This document shows, in pieces, positions 60,706 to 64,000 of a DNA stretch of 64,000 bases (the first letter of the stretch is position 1; the number at the start of each line of letters is the position of its first letter). Under the pieces are notes generated by a model. It was not told the DNA's origin and did not search any database. It saw only the letters and a list, made by a program, of their open reading frames with translations. The DNA lies in the NCBI RefSeq assembly GCF_036271055.1, contig NZ_DATBBJ010000059.1:186001-250000 (forward strand), read 5' to 3'. The stretch comes from Scandinavium sp036271055. Lineage in GTDB: Bacteria > Pseudomonadota > Gammaproteobacteria > Enterobacterales > Enterobacteriaceae. A program made the translations under genes and the position numbers.

Positions 60706-61377
60706 ACGCATTATCGTATCTGTGTTAGCGGTTCCACAAGCAAGCAACTGCGGTGAAAATTTAGCCTGCGACAACATAAAACACCAGGCTAAAGGGGTTA
60801 TCCCCAGAACATTACCGTATTTAACATTTGTCAAGATGCGTAATGAATCTTTTGTGGCAGCCGGTGACACTTTTCTTACAGCCATTGATTTTATTGAACC
60901 CATTGATATAAAAAGAAAATATCGAAAAGCCGTGTTTCGCATCAATTTGCGTGCAGGCCGCGTATCCTCTCGCCTATCGCAAGTTCTCTAACTCTAATGC
61001 ACATAGTTATCCACAGAAATAGTGGATAACTATCCTCAGCCCAATGCCCCTGCTACTCGCACAAATCAGACCGCGGCGATCGGTGCGCTTAATAAAAATT
61101 ATTTATCGCTATTTTTTATCTTTAATCATCAAAAAAGCCCCTTATGGCGCAATGAGAGATCGCTCACAAAACCCGCGAATTCTCTGCACCACAAGCCAAC
61201 ACATTGACCCTTTTTGCCGCACTGACAACGTGCAACGGCTGGGCAAACTCCCCGTCATTAAAGGCTTTCTTTAGGGTTAAATCCGAAATTATGGTCACTT
61301 CAATCAACGTTGTTTCTTCTGGCAAGGGATTTGCAGAACCTTTTCGCCGCTAACGGCAAAAACGTAAGGAAGAGGCG
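60706..61377. other. Regulatory region between uvrB and the orphan ATPase
   Basis: About 670 bases hold upstream uvrB sequence, a DnaA-box pair and the leader of the ATPase gene. The leader contains a TTTTCGCCG-CTAA-CGGCAAAAA near-palindrome at 61342-61363. No open frame here has convincing coding features. Confidence 0.5.
61006..61030. promoter_or_regulatory. Inverted pair of DnaA boxes upstream of uvrB
   Basis: TTATCCACA (61007-61015) is a consensus DnaA box. AGTGGATAA (61021-61029) is its inverted partner with one mismatch. Together GTTATCCAC and GTGGATAAC are perfect arms around 7 bases. A DnaA effect on uvrB has been reported in E. coli. Confidence 0.7.
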
Positions 61378-62074
<697 letters not shown>

Positions 62075-62100
<26 letters not shown>

Positions 62101-62764
62101 GATCAAGATACTGGCCCGGTTCGGCGGCTTCTGGCCCTTGTTCGAAATAAGGAATTTCGCCAAGCATCGGCGCGGGCAGCATGCGCGTTAATGTTTCAAG
62201 ATATTCGCTGTGGCGTTTACCCGGCGGGATAACGTCATTGGCAATCCAGCCGACCAGCCGCAGCCCGGCCTGTTTGACGGCCTGCGCCGTCAGCACCGCA
62301 TGGTTGATGCAGCCAAGCTTAACGCCCACGACGAGGATGACCGGTAGCTGTTCGGCCTCAACCCAATCGGCAAAAGTGTATTCATCGGACAGCGGCGTGA
62401 ACCAGCCCCCCGCTCCTTCCACCAACATCCATTCGGCTTTGTGTGACAGCGCCTGTAGCCCGGCAGACAGCACATGCGCATCAATGGGGCGGCCTTCGTC
62501 CTGACTCACTATATGCGGCGACGTAGGCTCTGCGAAGGTATACGGATTGACCTCCGCATAGCTCAACGCCACGCCGCTGTTGCGTTGCAGAGACAGCGCA
62601 TCACTGTTGCGCAGACCCTCGGCGGTCATTTCACTGCCGGACGCCACGGGTTTATAACCTGCGGTGCGGAATCCCGCGCGATTCGCGGCCTGTAACAGCG
62701 CACAACTTGCGACGGTTTTACCAACTTCGGTATCGGTGCCGGTGACAAAAAAGCGTTCAGTCAC
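62075..62764 (-). CDS. bioD: ATP-dependent dethiobiotin synthetase BioD
   Basis: Closes the ureido ring of dethiobiotin using CO2 and ATP. It has 229 residues. FFVTGTDTEVGKTVASCALL is the P-loop, KPVASGSE binds substrate, and VEGAGGWFTPLS is the conserved loop. It overlaps bioC by eight bases and is the last gene of bioFCD here. Its stop lies inside the 3' end of the opposite ATPase gene. Confidence 0.95.
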
Positions 62765-63512
62765 GTTGAATTACTCCTGTAAATATATGGTACGTCAGGG
62801 CGCAACGCCCCTGTTGTTTTGGCCATGCCAGTTGAAGCTGCTGCAAATGCTGGCGAGTCAGGGTTTGCGCTGCCCTGCCTTCATGCAAGTGCGTGGCACC
62901 GATACCTTTCAGCGAACGCATAGCGCTCAGGGCATCGTCAAAGGTCACGCTGAGGGTGTGGACATGGTGCTGGCAGCGATAGCCCGTTAATGCCGCGATA
63001 ATCTGCTCCTGAGTCAAAAATCGGTTGGCATGCGGCTGTCGGTCAATCGCCTGCCACGCCTGATTTAGTTCGGGCAGAGAATCTGCTACCAGCGTGCTGA
63101 ACGCCACATAGCCGCCCGGACGCACCACTCGGATCAGCTCGCCCATCGCGGAAGACAGCGATTCACACCACTGCACTGCCAGGTTGCTCCATGCCAGTTC
63201 GTACTGCCCGTCTGCGAGCGGCATCGCTTCGATATCGGCCTGCACATAATGCTGCGCCGAGTCCTGTCTTTGCGCTTCTTCGAGCATCGGCGAGGAGAGA
63301 TCCAGCGCCGTCACGTTGCTCCCCGTTCCGGACCAGAAGCGACTCATGCTTCCCGGCCCACAGCCTGCATCCAACACGCGTTTAAACGACTGATGAGGAA
63401 GCATCGCCAACAAGGCTGCCGCGCTCTGGCGCTGCAGTTCATCATGCTGCTGATACTGGCTGGCTGCACGACCAAAGGCCGCCGCAATCGCCGGTTTATT
63501 CACGGGCGGCAT
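62757..63512 (-). CDS. bioC: Malonyl-ACP O-methyltransferase BioC
   Basis: Methylates malonyl-ACP to start pimeloyl synthesis for biotin. It has 251 residues from ATG 63512 (MPPVNKPAIAAAFGRAA), matching the E. coli start; the open frame runs 11 residues further into bioF. The SAM motif is VLDAGCGPGSMSRFW, and WSNLAVQWC is the family signature. It overlaps bioF by 17 bases and bioD by eight. Confidence 0.95.
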   Translation of the reverse strand: MPPVNKPAIAAAFGRAASQYQQHDELQRQSAAALLAMLPHQSFKRVLDAGCGPGSMSRFWSGTGSNVTALDLSSPMLEEAQRQDSAQHYVQADIEAMPLADGQYELAWSNLAVQWCESLSSAMGELIRVVRPGGYVAFSTLVADSLPELNQAWQAIDRQPHANRFLTQEQIIAALTGYRCQHHVHTLSVTFDDALSAMRSLKGIGATHLHEGRAAQTLTRQHLQQLQLAWPKQQGRCALTYHIFTGVIQRD

Positions 63513-64000
63513 GCAGCACCTCCAGTAATTTATCGATATCGTCATTTTGATGTGCGGCGGTTAGCGTCACGCGTAACCGGGCCGTGCCTGCTGGCACCGT
63601 TGGCGGGCGAATCGCGGTCAACCAGCAACCCGCCTCACGCGCGAGTTCTGCCAACTGCAAAGCGCGGCTATTTTCGCCGATGATCAGCGGCTCAATCGCG
63701 CTGTTCGAGGATGTTAATTGCATATCAAGTTGTTCAGCACCCTCGCGAAAACGGGCGATATGTCGACGCAAGGTTTGCCTGCGAATTTCACCCTCATCGC
63801 TGCGGATCACCCGCAACGCCGCGCTCAGTGCCACGGCTTGAGCAGGCGGCATGCTGGTGCTGTAAATCAGATGGCGAGCGAATTGCAGCAGATAATCCGC
63901 CGTTTCTTCGCTACATAAAACCGCCGCACCACTCAGGCCAAACGCTTTGCCAAAGGTCACTATCAGCAGGTCGGGTTTTACGTTCTGGTCGGCACAACTT
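63496..64000 (-). CDS. bioF: 8-amino-7-oxononanoate synthase BioF (partial)
   Basis: C-terminal part of the PLP-dependent enzyme that joins pimeloyl-ACP and alanine. The frame is open to the window edge, so the N-terminal half lies outside. The PLP lysine is in TFGKAFGLSGAA, followed by RHLIYSTSMPPAQA and the small domain RPPTVPAGTARLRVTLTAAH. The true start is not in this window; the ATG at 63960 is internal. It is followed by bioC with a 17-base overlap. Confidence 0.95.
   Translation of the reverse strand, partial: SCADQNVKPDLLIVTFGKAFGLSGAAVLCSEETADYLLQFARHLIYSTSMPPAQAVALSAALRVIRSDEGEIRRQTLRRHIARFREGAEQLDMQLTSSNSAIEPLIIGENSRALQLAELAREAGCWLTAIRPPTVPAGTARLRVTLTAAHQNDDIDKLLEVLHAARE

Noticed and set aside
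60722..60991. 89-residue plus-strand frame upstream of uvrB
   Set aside because: It lies in upstream uvrB regulatory DNA and shows no domain or coding bias.

Overview
The window is chromosomal DNA of a member of the Enterobacteriaceae. Gene order and protein sequence follow the Escherichia coli moeA to bio region, read in reverse: moeAB, fsaA, ybiYWVU, ybiT, ldtB, ybiR-mntR-mntS, opgE, ompX, rhtA, dps, glnHPQ, ybiO, rlmF, mcbA, ybiJ, ybiB, dinG, rhlE, ybhQPN with clsB, ybhL, moaABCDE, ybhK, uvrB and bioDCF. Family assignments rest on motifs and remembered E. coli relatives. The species cannot be named from this alone, but the differences from E. coli suggest a genus near Enterobacter, Lelliottia or Kluyvera. 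No rRNA, tRNA, CRISPR array, phage or insertion sequence was seen.

Layout. 0-9 kb: molybdopterin ligation (moeA, moeB), fructose-6-phosphate aldolase, a glycyl-radical enzyme with its activase under an FNR-type promoter, a HAD phosphatase and a DUF1479 oxygenase-like protein. Three promoters here share a CTTTC-N4-GAAAG site. 9-14 kb: an inserted sugar module (LacI-family regulator, ACS-type transporter, GH31 glycosidase). 14-17 kb: a small secreted protein, ybiT and ldtB. 17-26 kb: inserted cargo, namely a beta-glucoside PTS operon with a HutC-type repressor and twin palindromic operators, an aldo/keto reductase, and an EmrA/EmrB/NodT tripartite efflux operon. 26-36 kb: manganese regulation (mntR, mntS), opgE, ompX, rhtA, dps, and nitrogen-controlled glnHPQ. 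35-36 kb holds an inserted pair: a lysozyme-fold protein and a periplasmic LprI-type lysozyme inhibitor. 36-50 kb: mechanosensitive channel ybiO, rlmF, a flavin reductase-like gene, two DUF1471 stress proteins, SOS helicase dinG, rhlE, and the cardiolipin synthase operon ybhP-clsB-ybhN. 50-54 kb: the moa operon behind a Moco riboswitch and a ModE-like site. 55-58.5 kb: eptA-pmrA-pmrB, which is elsewhere in E. coli K-12, plus a convergent 30-residue membrane peptide; both carry PmrA-box sequences. 58.6-64 kb: uvrB with a LexA box and a DnaA-box pair, an orphan UrtE/LivF-like ATPase, and the 3' part of the biotin operon.

The most interesting parts are the muramidase-like/inhibitor pair, the PmrA-box-linked small peptide beside a relocated eptA-pmrAB, the shared operator in the ybiY/ybiV/ybiU region, the strong inverted repeat before emrA with no adjacent regulator, and the orphan ABC ATPase with a degenerate signature motif.
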